DNA of 64,000 bases from JAGVSZ01 sp963716855 (GCA_963716855.1 CAVQUV010000019.1:496001-560000), one strand, 5' to 3'. Numbered from the stretch's first letter, positions 39,575 through 48,113 are shown. Program-made: numbers and translations. Notes: a model not told the origin generated them from the sequence alone.

Positions 39575-41064
39575 GCGACGGCTCCCGCGACGGCGAGCGC
39601 GGCGCGCACCTCGTCCGCGTCGGAGAACGGGAGGCGCTTTCCGGCGATCTCCTGATAGGGCTCGTGCCCCTTGCCCGCGACGAGCACGACGTCGCCCCGG
39701 TGCGCGGCGCCGATCGCCGCACGGATCGCGGCGCGCCGATCGACGTGCACCGCGTGCGGCACGCGCACGCCGGGCAGGATGTCGGCGATGATCGCCTCCG
39801 GATCCTCGCTGCGCGGGTTGTCGCTCGTCACCACGACGAAATCGGCGTGCCGCGAGGCGATCTCGCCCATCAGGGGACGCTTGCCGCGGTCGCGATCGCC
39901 GCCGCAGCCGAACACGCAGAGCAGCCGGCCGCCTTGCGCGCGCGCGACGTCGCGCAGTCCCGCGAGGCACTTGTCGAGCGCGTCGGGGCTGTGCGCGTAG
40001 TCGATGACGGCGAGCGGCGCCTCGCCGCCGCCGAGCCGCTGCATGCGCCCGGGCGGCGGCTCGAGGCGTGCGCAGATGCCCGGGATCGCGTCGAGCCGGA
40101 CCCCCGCGACGAGCAGCGCGCCGATGACGCCGAGGAGGTTCGCGGCGTTGAAGCGCCCGATGAGCGGGCTCGTGATCGCCGCCGCGCCCCAGCTCGACTC
40201 GAGGCGGAAGGCCAATCCTTCGCCGGACGCGGTGAGATCGCGCGCCTCGAGCCAGTGCTCGAGGCCGCTCGCCGCCGCGGCCCCGCGCGAGAGGCTGTAG
40301 CCGACCCGGCGCACCGGCCCGAACGCGAGCATGTGCGCGATGCGCACGCCGAGCGCGTCGTCGAGGTTGAGCACCGCGTGGGCGAGGCCCGGCGCGCGGA
40401 AGAGCCGCGTCTTGGCCTGCGCGTAGGCCTCCATGTCGGGGTGGTATTCGAGGTGATCGCGCGACAGGTTCGTGAACAGCGCGCAGGCGAACCGCGTGCC
40501 CTCGAGGCGGCCCTGCTCGAGGCCGATCGACGACGCCTCCAGCGCGACGCAGGCGGCGCCTGCGTCGCGAAAGCGCCTCATCGCCTGCTGCAGGACGATC
40601 GCGTCCGGGGTCGTGTTCGGGTTCTCCACGAGCGCGCCGGGAAAACCCATGCCGAGCGTGCCGATCACCCCGCACTTGCGGCCGGCGCCGGCGAGCGCCT
40701 GCGCGAGCCACTGGGTGCTCGAGGTCTTGCCGTTGGTGCCGGTCACGCCGACCACCCACAGGTGCTCCGACGGCCGCCCGTACACCTCGGCCGCAAGCGG
40801 TCCGGAGAGCCGCTTCAGCTCCGCGACCGCGACGTTCGGCGCGGCGAGCTCGCGCGGCCACTCGAACCCGTCGCGTTCCCACAGCACCGCCGCCGCCCCG
40901 CGCGCCACCGCCTCCGCGACGAACCGTCGCCCGTCGCTGCGCTCGCCGGGGTAGGCGAGGAAAACGTCGCCGCCGGCGACCACGCGGCTGTCCACCGCGA
41001 GCCCTTCCGGGCGCACGCCGAGTTGTGCGAGCTCGTTCAGAATCCTGGCAACTTCCTTGTTCAC
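39568..41064 (-). CDS. murE: UDP-MurNAc-L-Ala-D-Glu--meso-diaminopimelate ligase
   Basis: Adds the third stem-peptide residue; 498 aa from a GTG start. The frame extends to an ATG inside ftsI, but VNKEVARILNELAQLGV is the expected N-terminus. Blocks seen: AVDSRVVAGGDVFLAYPG, GVTGTNGKTSSTQWLAQAL, NTTPDAIVLQ, ASSIGLEQGRLEG, NLSRDHLEYH, and the DAP-specificity motif DNPRSEDP, which indicates meso-DAP rather than lysine. GKGHEPYQEI lies near the end. Confidence 0.97.
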   Translation of the reverse strand: MNKEVARILNELAQLGVRPEGLAVDSRVVAGGDVFLAYPGERSDGRRFVAEAVARGAAAVLWERDGFEWPRELAAPNVAVAELKRLSGPLAAEVYGRPSEHLWVVGVTGTNGKTSSTQWLAQALAGAGRKCGVIGTLGMGFPGALVENPNTTPDAIVLQQAMRRFRDAGAACVALEASSIGLEQGRLEGTRFACALFTNLSRDHLEYHPDMEAYAQAKTRLFRAPGLAHAVLNLDDALGVRIAHMLAFGPVRRVGYSLSRGAAAASGLEHWLEARDLTASGEGLAFRLESSWGAAAITSPLIGRFNAANLLGVIGALLVAGVRLDAIPGICARLEPPPGRMQRLGGGEAPLAVIDYAHSPDALDKCLAGLRDVARAQGGRLLCVFGCGGDRDRGKRPLMGEIASRHADFVVVTSDNPRSEDPEAIIADILPGVRVPHAVHVDRRAAIRAAIGAAHRGDVVLVAGKGHEPYQEIAGKRLPFSDADEVRAALAVAGAVAC

Positions 41065-41092
41065 TGCGCCGACACGTTTCCCGCTTCCCGCC

Positions 41093-42823
41093 TCAGACGC
41101 TCTCGCGCACTTCCAGCGCACCCGACGGCGTCTCGATCGGCTTCATGGGCGCATCCGGCGCGACGCCGAGGAGGCGCAGCGCGCCCGCCATCACCTGGGA
41201 GAACACCGGCGCGGCCACCTGGCCGCCGTAGTACTGCCCCGCGCCGGGCTCGTCGATCATCACGGCGATCACGAGGCGCGGGCGCGACACCGGGGCGAAG
41301 CCCACGAAGCTCGAGTGATACTTGTCGAGCGCGTAGCCGCCGTTCTCCTGCTTGTGCGCAGTGCCGGTCTTGCCGGCGACGCGATAACCCATGATCCGCG
41401 CGCGCGGCGCGGTGCCGCCCGGCTCGACGGCGAGCTCGAGCATGTGGCGCACCGCCACGGCCGTCTTCTGCGAGAGAAGCGGCTTGCCGGCGGGCGGGTT
41501 GTTCACTTTCACGAGCGAGAGCTGAACCAGCTCGCCATCGCGGGCGAAGACGGTGTACGCGCGCGCGAGCTGCACGAGGCTCAACGAGATGCCGTGGCCG
41601 TAGGCCATCGTCGCCTGCTCGATCGGGCGCCAGGTCTTGTAGGGGCGCACCTTGCCGACCGCCTCGCCCGGGAAGCCGAGCCGCGGCGCAGCGCCGAGCC
41701 CGATGCCGTCGAACATGCCCCAGATGTGCTCTGCCGGAAGCGCGAGCGCGATCTTGGCCGCGCCGACATTCGAGGATTTCTGGATCACCTGCTCGACGGT
41801 CAGCGCGCCCGCGGGATGCGCGTCGCGGATCGTCGCCGGCCCGATCGTGAGCGACCCCGGCGCGGTCTGGATCGTGGTGAGCGGCGACACGTGCCCCGAC
41901 TCGAGCGCGAGCGCGACGGTGAACGGCTTGAGCGTCGAGCCGGGCTCGAACGAGTCGGTGACGGCCCGGTTGCGGATCTGCTGGGGGGTGAGCCGCGCGC
42001 GGTTGTTCGGGTTGTACGAGGGCAGGTTCGCCAGCGCGAGCACTTCGCCCGTATCGACGTCGAGCACGATGATGCCGCCGCCCTTCGCGCGGTGGGCCTC
42101 GACCGCGCCCTTGAGCTCCCGGTAGGCGAGGCTCTGGATGCGGGCGTCGAGCGCCAGCACGACGTCCCGTCCATCGCGCGCCGCGCGCACGCTCTCGACG
42201 TCCTCGACGATCTGCCCGAGGCGGTCCTTGATCACGCGCCGGCTGCCCGCGCGCCCGGCGAGCTCCTGCTGGAACGCGAGCTCGATGCCCTCCTGGCCGA
42301 CCTCGTCGACGTCGGTGAACCCGACGACGTGCGCGCTCGCCTCGCCGGCCGGGTAGTAGCGGCGGTATTCCCTGCTCTGGTACACCCCGGGAAGCTTCAT
42401 CGCGGCAATCCGGTCGGCGACCTCCGGCGGCACCTGGCGCTTGAGGTACACGAAGTCGCGCCCGGTGTCCGCGACGCGCTTGCGCAGCTCCCCGCGGGAC
42501 AGCTCGAGCGCCTGGGCGAGCGCGTCGACCTGCTTCGCCGACAGGGTCGCGTCCTCGGGGATCGCCCAAATCGATTTGACCGGCGTGGAGACCGCAAGTG
42601 CCTCGCCGTTGCGGTCGAGCACGCGCCCGCGGTTCGCGGGAATCTCGAGCGTGCGGCTGTATCGCGACTCGCCCTTTGCCCGCAGGAAATCGTTGTTCCA
42701 GCCCTGGAGGTAGACCGCGCGACCGGCGAGCAGCCCGAACGCCGCCGCGAGCAGGCCGAGCACCACCCGCGCACGCCACGGGGGGAACGTGGGCGTGAGC
42801 ACCGGCGAATCGGCGAACTTCAC
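41093..42823 (-). CDS. ftsI: Peptidoglycan D,D-transpeptidase FtsI (PBP3)
   Basis: Septal transpeptidase of 576 aa, anchored by one N-terminal helix (about residues 20-40). The non-catalytic pedestal domain includes RGRVLDRNGEALAVST. The penicillin-binding motifs are GSTLKPF (nucleophile Ser in SxxK), KSSNVG (SxN) and GKTGTAHK (KTG). It works with FtsW as the septal synthase. It overlaps ftsL by four bases. Confidence 0.98.
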   Translation of the reverse strand: MKFADSPVLTPTFPPWRARVVLGLLAAAFGLLAGRAVYLQGWNNDFLRAKGESRYSRTLEIPANRGRVLDRNGEALAVSTPVKSIWAIPEDATLSAKQVDALAQALELSRGELRKRVADTGRDFVYLKRQVPPEVADRIAAMKLPGVYQSREYRRYYPAGEASAHVVGFTDVDEVGQEGIELAFQQELAGRAGSRRVIKDRLGQIVEDVESVRAARDGRDVVLALDARIQSLAYRELKGAVEAHRAKGGGIIVLDVDTGEVLALANLPSYNPNNRARLTPQQIRNRAVTDSFEPGSTLKPFTVALALESGHVSPLTTIQTAPGSLTIGPATIRDAHPAGALTVEQVIQKSSNVGAAKIALALPAEHIWGMFDGIGLGAAPRLGFPGEAVGKVRPYKTWRPIEQATMAYGHGISLSLVQLARAYTVFARDGELVQLSLVKVNNPPAGKPLLSQKTAVAVRHMLELAVEPGGTAPRARIMGYRVAGKTGTAHKQENGGYALDKYHSSFVGFAPVSRPRLVIAVMIDEPGAGQYYGGQVAAPVFSQVMAGALRLLGVAPDAPMKPIETPSGALEVRESV

Positions 42824-43098
42824 TGCGCGGCCCCCTGCTGCGGGTCGGTCACCTGCAGCCGCTTCAGGCCGGGCGGGTGCATGCGCAGGCGCTCGCGGGC
42901 CAGCCGCTCGACGCGCGAGGGCGTCGCCCAGGTGCTCACCTCGAGCTGCAGCTGGCCGAACTCGACCTCGAGGCTCTGCGCCCGCGCCTGCTCGCGCTCG
43001 AGCTCGGCCCAGAGCTTGCGCGCCTGGTGCTGCGAGGTGACAAGACCGAGCGCGCAGACCACCAGAATGGCCAGCAGGACGAGATTGAGCCGCGCCAT
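42820..43098 (-). CDS. ftsL: Cell division protein FtsL
   Basis: Small bitopic divisome protein, 92 aa: one membrane helix at about residues 4-22 (LNLVLLAILVVCALGLVTS), a leucine-zipper-like coiled coil at about 25-60, and the conserved end RVERLARERLRMHPP. It forms the FtsQLB regulator of FtsWI. Sequence identity in this family is low, so position between rsmH and ftsI is strong support. Confidence 0.95.
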   Translation of the reverse strand: MARLNLVLLAILVVCALGLVTSQHQARKLWAELEREQARAQSLEVEFGQLQLEVSTWATPSRVERLARERLRMHPPGLKRLQVTDPQQGAAQ

Positions 43099-43099
43099 C

Positions 43100-44017
43100 T
43101 CAGCGGACCTTCTCGGCGACGCGCAGGATGGCGCTGCGCGCGCGCGGATTGGCGTTCACTTCCTCGGACGTGGGGCGGACCAGCTTGCCCACGACCTTGA
43201 GCCGCGGTTGTGGCATTTCCGTGGCTTTGAGCGGGAGCCGCTCGGGCACTTCGGGGCGCGCCTGCGACTGGAAGAAGCGCTTCACGATCCGGTCTTCGAG
43301 CGAGTGGAAGCTGATGGCGGCGAGCCGTCCTCCGGGACGCAGCAGTTCGAGGGCCTGGGGCAGCGCTACCGACAATTCCTCAAGCTCCTGATTGACGTGA
43401 ATCCGTAGAGCCTGGAAGGTGCGCGTCGCCGGGTCCTGCCCGACTTCACGCGTCCGGACGGCCGCAGCCACGATGCGGGCAAGTTGGACTGTGCGGTCAA
43501 TGCGCTCTCGGGTCCGAGCAGCAACAATCGCCTTTGCAATCGAGCCAGCAAACCGTTCTTCCCCATAGTTCTTGATCACCCCTCTTATTTCTTCTTCGTT
43601 CGCCCGCGCCAGCCAGGCTGCGGCCGGCTCTCCTCCGCTCGGGTCCATGCGCATGTCGAGCGGCGCATCGGCCCTGAAGCTGAAACCCCTCTCCGCCTCG
43701 TCGACCTGCGGCGATGAAATGCCGAGGTCGAAGAGCACGCCATCCACCTTCGCCACACCCGCGTCGCCCAGCACTTCCGCCAGCTGCGCGAACCGCGCGT
43801 GGCGGATCGCGAAGCGCGCATCGGCGATCGCGGTTCCCGCCGCCACCGCCGCCGGATCGCGGTCCAGCGCGATCAGCCGTCCCGCCGGCCCGAGCCGCGC
43901 GAGGATCGAGCGGCTATGCCCGCCTCGCCCGAACGTCGCGTCCACGTAGACGCCGTCCGGCTTCACCGCGAGGGCCTCGACCGCCTCCGCGAGGAGCACG
44001 GTCCTGTGGCTGGCCAC
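43100..44017 (-). CDS. rsmH: 16S rRNA (cytosine-1402-N4)-methyltransferase
   Basis: RsmH (MraW), 305 aa, methylates C1402 in the 30S decoding centre using S-adenosylmethionine. Marks: HRTVLLAEAVEAL, YVDATFGRGGHSRSIL, ALDRDP, FDLGISSPQVDEAERGFSF, PLDMRMD and TFQALRIHVNQELEEL. GTG start 14 bases after mraZ; the long open frame upstream is mraZ in another frame. Confidence 0.97.
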   Translation of the reverse strand: MASHRTVLLAEAVEALAVKPDGVYVDATFGRGGHSRSILARLGPAGRLIALDRDPAAVAAGTAIADARFAIRHARFAQLAEVLGDAGVAKVDGVLFDLGISSPQVDEAERGFSFRADAPLDMRMDPSGGEPAAAWLARANEEEIRGVIKNYGEERFAGSIAKAIVAARTRERIDRTVQLARIVAAAVRTREVGQDPATRTFQALRIHVNQELEELSVALPQALELLRPGGRLAAISFHSLEDRIVKRFFQSQARPEVPERLPLKATEMPQPRLKVVGKLVRPTSEEVNANPRARSAILRVAEKVR

Positions 44018-44031
44018 GCTCGCGCGCCCCG

Positions 44032-44475
44032 CTACAGCGAAAAGTTCTCCGTCCCGGGCGGCGGGGTCGTCCCCGCCATCGCCAGCGCGTCGCCGAGCTT
44101 CTTCTCCCAGACCTCGGCGTCCCAGATTTCGAAATGGCTGCCCTGGCCGACCAGCGTCACGGACTTCTTGAGGTCGGCGAACTTGCGGAGTGCGGGTGAG
44201 ACGAGGATCCGGCCCGAGCCGTCGAGCTCGAGCTCCTCGGCGAAGCCGACGACGAGGCGCTGCCACCAGCGGGCCTGCTCGTTGAAGCTGGTGAGGGAGG
44301 AGAGCTTGGCGCTGATCGGCGAGAAGGCCGCCTTGGGGTAGAGCAGCAGGCAGCGATCGGGGTGCGCCGTCAAAACAATGCCCCCGGCGCCCGAAGTGAG
44401 TGCTTCCCGATGCCGCGTGGGTATCGAGAGCCGCCCCTTCGGGTCGAGACTGATCTCGGCCGCGCCTTGAAACAC
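44032..44475 (-). CDS. mraZ: Transcriptional regulator MraZ
   Basis: MraZ is a DNA-binding ring protein with two AbrB-like repeats that represses its own dcw operon; 147 aa. The repeats are visible as SLDPKGRLSIPTRHREAL and LDGSGRILVSPALRKFADL. A GTG start with GGAGGAG just upstream gives MFQGAAEISLDPKGR; an overlapping ATG lies in another frame. It is the first gene of the cluster and its probable operator lies just upstream. Confidence 0.96.
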   Translation of the reverse strand: MFQGAAEISLDPKGRLSIPTRHREALTSGAGGIVLTAHPDRCLLLYPKAAFSPISAKLSSLTSFNEQARWWQRLVVGFAEELELDGSGRILVSPALRKFADLKKSVTLVGQGSHFEIWDAEVWEKKLGDALAMAGTTPPPGTENFSL

Positions 44476-44511
44476 TCATCTCCTCCGTGGTGGCTCGAAA
44501 TGGCGATTTCC

Positions 44512-44546
44512 GCCCTCTTTTCCCACGAAACTACACTTTTCACCAC
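44512..44546 (-). promoter_or_regulatory. Probable MraZ operator (10-bp spaced boxes)
   Basis: On the minus strand GTGGT, GTGTA, GTGGG and AGGGC occur at an exact 10-base period (first bases at 44546, 44536, 44526, 44516), about 40 bases before the mraZ start. MraZ is known to bind TGGGN boxes spaced 10 bp apart, so this is a good candidate for autoregulation of the whole dcw operon. The first two boxes are imperfect. Confidence 0.6.
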
Positions 44547-44602
44547 TTTAGTGGAGGAAATTGGAGGGGTCAAGGCGACCGCGTGATTTATTTAACTGGG
44601 AC

Positions 44603-44693
44603 AAGGACTTAAGGCGAGTCCTTGATCTTTGCGGAGAAGTTACAGGAAAAAGAAAGGGATACCTCAGAAACCGGAGGTGGTTTCTGAGGTTTT
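44603..44693 (+). ncRNA. Candidate small RNA or leader ending in an intrinsic terminator
   Basis: Divergent from mraZ there are two perfect hairpins: AAGGACT/AGTCCTT (44603-44623, 7-base loop) and an 11-bp stem CCTCAGAAACC/GGTTTCTGAGG with a 6-base loop (44662-44689) followed by TTTT. The second is a well-formed intrinsic terminator on the plus strand. No plausible gene precedes it on this strand, so it should terminate a short transcript starting near 44540-44600. A 61-aa ORF across it looks accidental. Promoter not identified. Confidence 0.4.
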
Positions 44694-44740
44694 GGGGCGT
44701 TTGGGGGCCGAGAAGCGGGTCGGATGGCGGGTATCTGGAC

Positions 44741-44764
44741 GCTTAGGCGGCGCGCCGCCTAAGC
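44741..44764. repeat. Perfect 24-bp palindrome
   Basis: Twelve bases starting GCTTAGGCGGCG are followed immediately by their exact reverse complement. It could be a protein-binding site, a cruciform-forming repeat or a scar. It lies where the dense dcw operon gives way to accessory DNA. Confidence 0.6.
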
Positions 44765-45064
44765 AGCTACGCTAGCCAATCGAAAATGCAAGGCTTGACG
44801 GGCGTTCCTGACGAGCAACGCACGGATGTGCGGGCGCGCAACCAAGCCTCCGTGCCGCCCGAGCCGACCCGGCAACTTTAGGCCGGGCGTCGATGATGCG
44901 CCGGAACGAATCGACTACCCGACGTGTTAGAGGGAGTCGGGGATGGAGGGAGGGAAAGGGGAGTTGGTATCAATCGTCAGTTGAGGTGACTCCAGATGAA
45001 TTTACCCAATGAGGATTCATAGCCCGAGAGCGTAAGCGCGCCGTCGAACCATCGCGCGCGGTGA
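44765..45064. other. Intergenic, nothing recognised
   Basis: No ORF with family features, no tRNA-like cloverleaf and no clear terminator was seen here. The base composition is less GC-rich than the dcw genes. Confidence 0.5.
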
Positions 45065-45514
45065 CTACTTCACTCGCTTCGCCTGCCGCCACTCCCACGG
45101 CGGCACTGGCTTCGCGTCCTTCCACAGTCCGCGTCTCGCAACCCTCGCGCTCTCCTCTTCGTCCCGGTAGACGAGCCGGTTTTGAGCTGGTTGCTCATGC
45201 GCGTACTCCCGATACCACCACGCCATCCCGGCGCGGATCTGTTCTAACCCCACGTCGCTCATCCCGACGAACACGGCACAGACTTCCCGGCCGTAGCGGT
45301 CGCGCTTGTGGCATCGCGCCTCGACGCGCTTACTGAGCACGAGACGGGAGAGGTTTTCCTTCGAAGCGTTTCCGAAGGCTTGGCCCTTTTCCGGCGCGTC
45401 GATTCCGGCGATGCGGACCTTGTGCTGGGTCTTGCTATCGTCGAGTACGGTGAACGTGTCGCCGTCGCTGATTGCGACGACGCGGCCTTCTACGATCCAC
45501 CCTGCGGCAGCGAC
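45065..45514 (-). pseudogene. Secreted SNase-type nuclease, 3' part, interrupted by IS66
   Basis: Mature part of a staphylococcal-nuclease-like (thermonuclease family) enzyme. Active-site regions are DGDTFTVLDD, VRIAGIDAPEKGQ (Arg, Asp, Glu) and DRYGREVCAVFV (Arg); GLEQIRAGMAWWYREYAHEQ and ARRGLWKD complete the fold. The gene is cut by an IS66-family element after the last codons of its signal peptide; the 5' end is at 48046-48113. Removing the element and one copy of the 8-bp duplication restores one frame of 169 codons. The long chimeric frame that runs on into the IS is not a natural gene. Confidence 0.9.
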
Positions 45515-45596
45515 GTAAGCGTCCGGTCTGGGCCGTCCTTCCCGGTTGAGACTGCGACCCTGACGATGGTGTCCACTACGAACGGTAGTGGACACC

Positions 45597-46016
45597 ATGA
45601 AACCCGAGAACCGTAGAGTACCCGTTGAGCCGCTGCGGGTCAGCCGCAACGGCAAGCGCTTCTTCAGCGCAGCCCACAAGCGAGCCGTCGTCGAGAAGTG
45701 CCTGGTTCCAGGCGCGTCGGTGTCGGCAGTCGCCTTGGCGCACGGGTTCAACACGAACCTGGTGCGCAAGTGGATCGTCAAGCATCAAGCAGCCCGAGCG
45801 CTCGCCCGAAGCGCCGGGACCCTCGTGCCGGTCAGCGTGATCGAAGCCCCTGCGAGCTCGACGAGGATCTCCAGGCGTGGCGCCGGCAAGCGCGCGCCGG
45901 AACTGGCGAGCGGCTGGATCGAGATCGAGATTGGCGCGGCGCGCGTCATCGTGCGCGGCAAGGTCGAAGCGGGGCAACTTCGTCTCGTGCTGGACGCCCT
46001 GGGCGCTTGGCGATGA
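45597..46016 (+). CDS. tnpA: IS66 accessory protein TnpA
   Basis: Protein of 139 aa with a helix-turn-helix at about residues 25-65 (FSAAHKRAVVEKCLVPGASV, ALAHGFNTNLVRKWIVKH), typical of the first ORF of IS66 elements and needed for transposition. An in-frame GTG three codons upstream is an alternative start. Its stop overlaps the next start (ATGA). Confidence 0.88.
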   Translation: MKPENRRVPVEPLRVSRNGKRFFSAAHKRAVVEKCLVPGASVSAVALAHGFNTNLVRKWIVKHQAARALARSAGTLVPVSVIEAPASSTRISRRGAGKRAPELASGWIEIEIGAARVIVRGKVEAGQLRLVLDALGAWR

Positions 46017-46360
46017 TCACGCTGCCCGGGGGCACGCGGATCTGGCTCGCCGCTGGCATGACCGACATGAGGAAGGGCTTCGACGGGCTGGCTGCGCTGG
46101 TGCAAGGGACGCTGGCCGAGAACCCGTTCTCCGGCCACGTCTTCGTCTTCCGCGGACGCGCCGGGGATCGGGTGAAGGTGCTGTGGTGGGACGGCACGGG
46201 GCTGTGCCTGTTCGCCAAGCGCCTGGAGCGCGGGCGCTTCGTCTGGCCGCAGGCGACAAGCGGCGCTGTGCACTTGAGCGTTGCGCAGCTCTCGATGCTG
46301 CTCGAAGGCATCGACTGGCGTCGTCCGGTGAGAACGCAGGCGCCGAGTCTCGCGTACTGA
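46013..46360 (+). CDS. tnpB: IS66 family accessory protein TnpB (Orf2-like)
   Basis: 115 aa, matching the IS66 Orf2-like family: TRIWLAAGMTDMRKGFDGLA, FVFRGRAGDRVKVLWWDGTG and LCLFAKRLERGRFVWP are the family blocks. It is coupled to tnpA by ATGA. It is essential for transposition in studied IS66 elements though its biochemical role is unclear. Confidence 0.95.
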   Translation: MITLPGGTRIWLAAGMTDMRKGFDGLAALVQGTLAENPFSGHVFVFRGRAGDRVKVLWWDGTGLCLFAKRLERGRFVWPQATSGAVHLSVAQLSMLLEGIDWRRPVRTQAPSLAY

Positions 46361-46449
46361 TCGACGCGCATCGTCTCGCGCACGCACGTGCGCACAAAAA
46401 AAGTTCGCGCAGATACTTCACTCACGCGAGATGAATCGGTAGACTCGCG

Positions 46450-48003
46450 ATGTGCTCAACGCATCGTGATCTGCCCGATGACATCGAGACGCTCAAGCGT
46501 CTGATCATCGAGAGCCAGACGAGACTCGCCGAGCGCGATCACGAGATCGAGCACCTGAAGCTGCTGATCGCCAAGCTTCGCCGGCTGCAGTTCGGTCGCT
46601 CCTCCGAGAAGCTCGACGCGAAGATCGGCCAGCTCGAGTTGCTGGTCGAGGAGCTGGAAGCCAACCGCGCGAGTCGCGAGGCGCGCACGCCGGAGATTCC
46701 CGCAGCGAAGCCCGAGCAGAAGGAGCGCCCGGCACGTCGGCCGCTGCCGGAACGCCTGCCGCGCGAGACGGTGGAACACGCCCCCGCCTGCACCTGCCCC
46801 GACTGCGGCGCGACGATGAAGAAGATCGGCGAGGACGTCGCCGAAGTCCTGGAGTACGTGCCGGCGAGCTTCAAGGTGATCCGGCACGTGCGTCCGAAGC
46901 TCGCCTGTGCGGCGTGCCAGCGCATCGTGCAGGAACTCGCGCCGACGCGTCCGATCGCGCGCGGCATTGCCGGGCCGGGGCTGCTGGCCCACATCCTGGT
47001 GGCCAAGTACGCCGATCACCTGCCGCTGTATCGGCAGTCGCAGATCTACGCCCGCGAGGGGGTGGCGCTGGAGCGCTCGACGCTCGCCGACTGGGTCGGT
47101 GGCGCGGCCGCGCTCCTCGATCCGCTGGTCGAGGCGCTCGCGCGCTACGTCGTGGCGAGCCCCAACTGCACGGCCGACGACACCCCGGTGCCGGTGCTCG
47201 AGCCCGGTCGCGGCAAGACCAAGACCGGGCGGCTGTGGACCTATGTGCGCGACGATCGGCCGTGGGCCGACCGCGCCGCCCCGGCGGTGCTGTTCCGCTA
47301 CTCGCCCGATCGCAAGGGCGAGCACCCCGAGTCCCATCTGAAGACGTTCTCCGGCATCCTGCAGGCCGACGGCTACGCCGGGTTCGATCGGCTCTACGAG
47401 GACGAGGCGAACGGATTCGGGAGGCGGCCTGCTGGGCGCACGTGCGGCGCAAGTTCTACGAGATCTACGCAGTCGAACCGCTCGCCGATGGCGGCCGAGG
47501 CGCTGGCGCGAATCGGCAAGCTCTACGAGATCGAGGAGGCGATCCGCGGCCGGCCGCCCGAGGAGCGGCGCGCGGTGCGCCAGGCGCGCGCCGGACCGCT
47601 GCTCGAGGACATCAGAGCCTGGTTCGAAGCGACCCTGGCGCAGGTGTCGGCGAAGTCGGCGCTGGCGGTCGCGATCCGCTACGCGCTCACGCGCTGGACG
47701 GCACTGATTCGCTATCGCGACGACGGCCACATCGAGATCGACAACAACGCCGCCGAGCGCTCGCTGCGCGCGGTGGCGCTCGGACGCAAGAACTACCTGT
47801 TCGCCGGGTCCGACGCCGGCGGCGAGCGCGCCGCGGCGATCTACAGCCTGATCGGCACGGCGAAGCTCAACGGCCTGGATCCCGAGGCGTACCTGCGCGA
47901 GGTGCTCGCGCGCATCGCCGATCATCCGATCAACCGCGTCGACGAGCTGCTGCCGTGGAACGTCGCCGACGAACTGCGCGATAAACTCCCCCTCGCCGCC
48001 TGA
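46450..48003 (+). CDS. tnpC: IS66 transposase TnpC with a displaced internal frame segment
   Basis: 517-aa transposase: N-terminal leucine-rich coiled coil (about residues 12-70), zinc-binding segment CPDCGATMKK and CAACQ, then the DDE core with TADDTPVPV (Asp 243/244), LQADGYAGF (Asp 307) and NNAAERSLR (Glu 436), and the IS66 C-terminal region. Between about residues 319 and 346 the reading is abnormal. The expected IREAACWAHVRRKFYEIYA is encoded one frame over (about 47407-47490), after which the normal frame resumes. Two compensating single-base indels, real or from sequencing, explain it. If real, the enzyme is probably impaired. Confidence 0.9.
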   Translation: MCSTHRDLPDDIETLKRLIIESQTRLAERDHEIEHLKLLIAKLRRLQFGRSSEKLDAKIGQLELLVEELEANRASREARTPEIPAAKPEQKERPARRPLPERLPRETVEHAPACTCPDCGATMKKIGEDVAEVLEYVPASFKVIRHVRPKLACAACQRIVQELAPTRPIARGIAGPGLLAHILVAKYADHLPLYRQSQIYAREGVALERSTLADWVGGAAALLDPLVEALARYVVASPNCTADDTPVPVLEPGRGKTKTGRLWTYVRDDRPWADRAAPAVLFRYSPDRKGEHPESHLKTFSGILQADGYAGFDRLYEDEANGFGRRPAGRTCGASSTRSTQSNRSPMAAEALARIGKLYEIEEAIRGRPPEERRAVRQARAGPLLEDIRAWFEATLAQVSAKSALAVAIRYALTRWTALIRYRDDGHIEIDNNAAERSLRAVALGRKNYLFAGSDAGGERAAAIYSLIGTAKLNGLDPEAYLREVLARIADHPINRVDELLPWNVADELRDKLPLAA

Positions 48004-48045
48004 CTCAGCTCGCCGTCGTCAAGGTGGTGTCAGCCGGACGCTTAC

Positions 48046-48113
48046 GCAGCGACCGCGCCAGTGGCGAGGAATAAGACCGCGGCGACGGTGAGGCGCGAGC
48101 CAGTGAGTTTCAC
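48046..48113 (-). pseudogene. Secreted nuclease, 5' part (signal peptide)
   Basis: From a GTG at 48113 the minus strand encodes MKLTGSRLTVAAVLFLATGA followed by VAA, a clean Sec signal peptide, ending in the IS66 target duplication. It joins in frame to 45506 and the mature nuclease (AAAGWIVEGRV). No strong ribosome site is visible, so the exact start is uncertain. Confidence 0.8.

Larger units (their letters stand above)
45515..48045 (+). mobile_element. IS66-family insertion sequence
   Basis: A 2531-bp element. The ends are inverted repeats beginning GTAAGCGTCCGG (45515-45526) and ending CCGGACGCTTAC (48034-48045). It is flanked by an exact 8-bp target duplication GCAGCGAC (45507-45514 and 48046-48053), as usual for IS66. 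It carries the three genes tnpA, tnpB and tnpC in order. The fresh duplication indicates a fairly recent insertion, into a nuclease gene on the opposite strand. Confidence 0.95.

Noticed and set aside
44561..44746. 61-aa plus-strand ORF over the terminator hairpin
   Set aside because: It reads through both hairpins and the terminator, has no ribosome site and no family features.
44765..45064. Possible tRNA or integration site near the start of the accessory region
   Set aside because: I found no cloverleaf with paired acceptor and T arms and no attachment-site duplication.
45065..45781. A 238-aa nuclease starting inside the IS66 element
   Set aside because: Its first part is antisense to tnpA and the IS end. 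The true N-terminus is the signal peptide on the far side of the IS.
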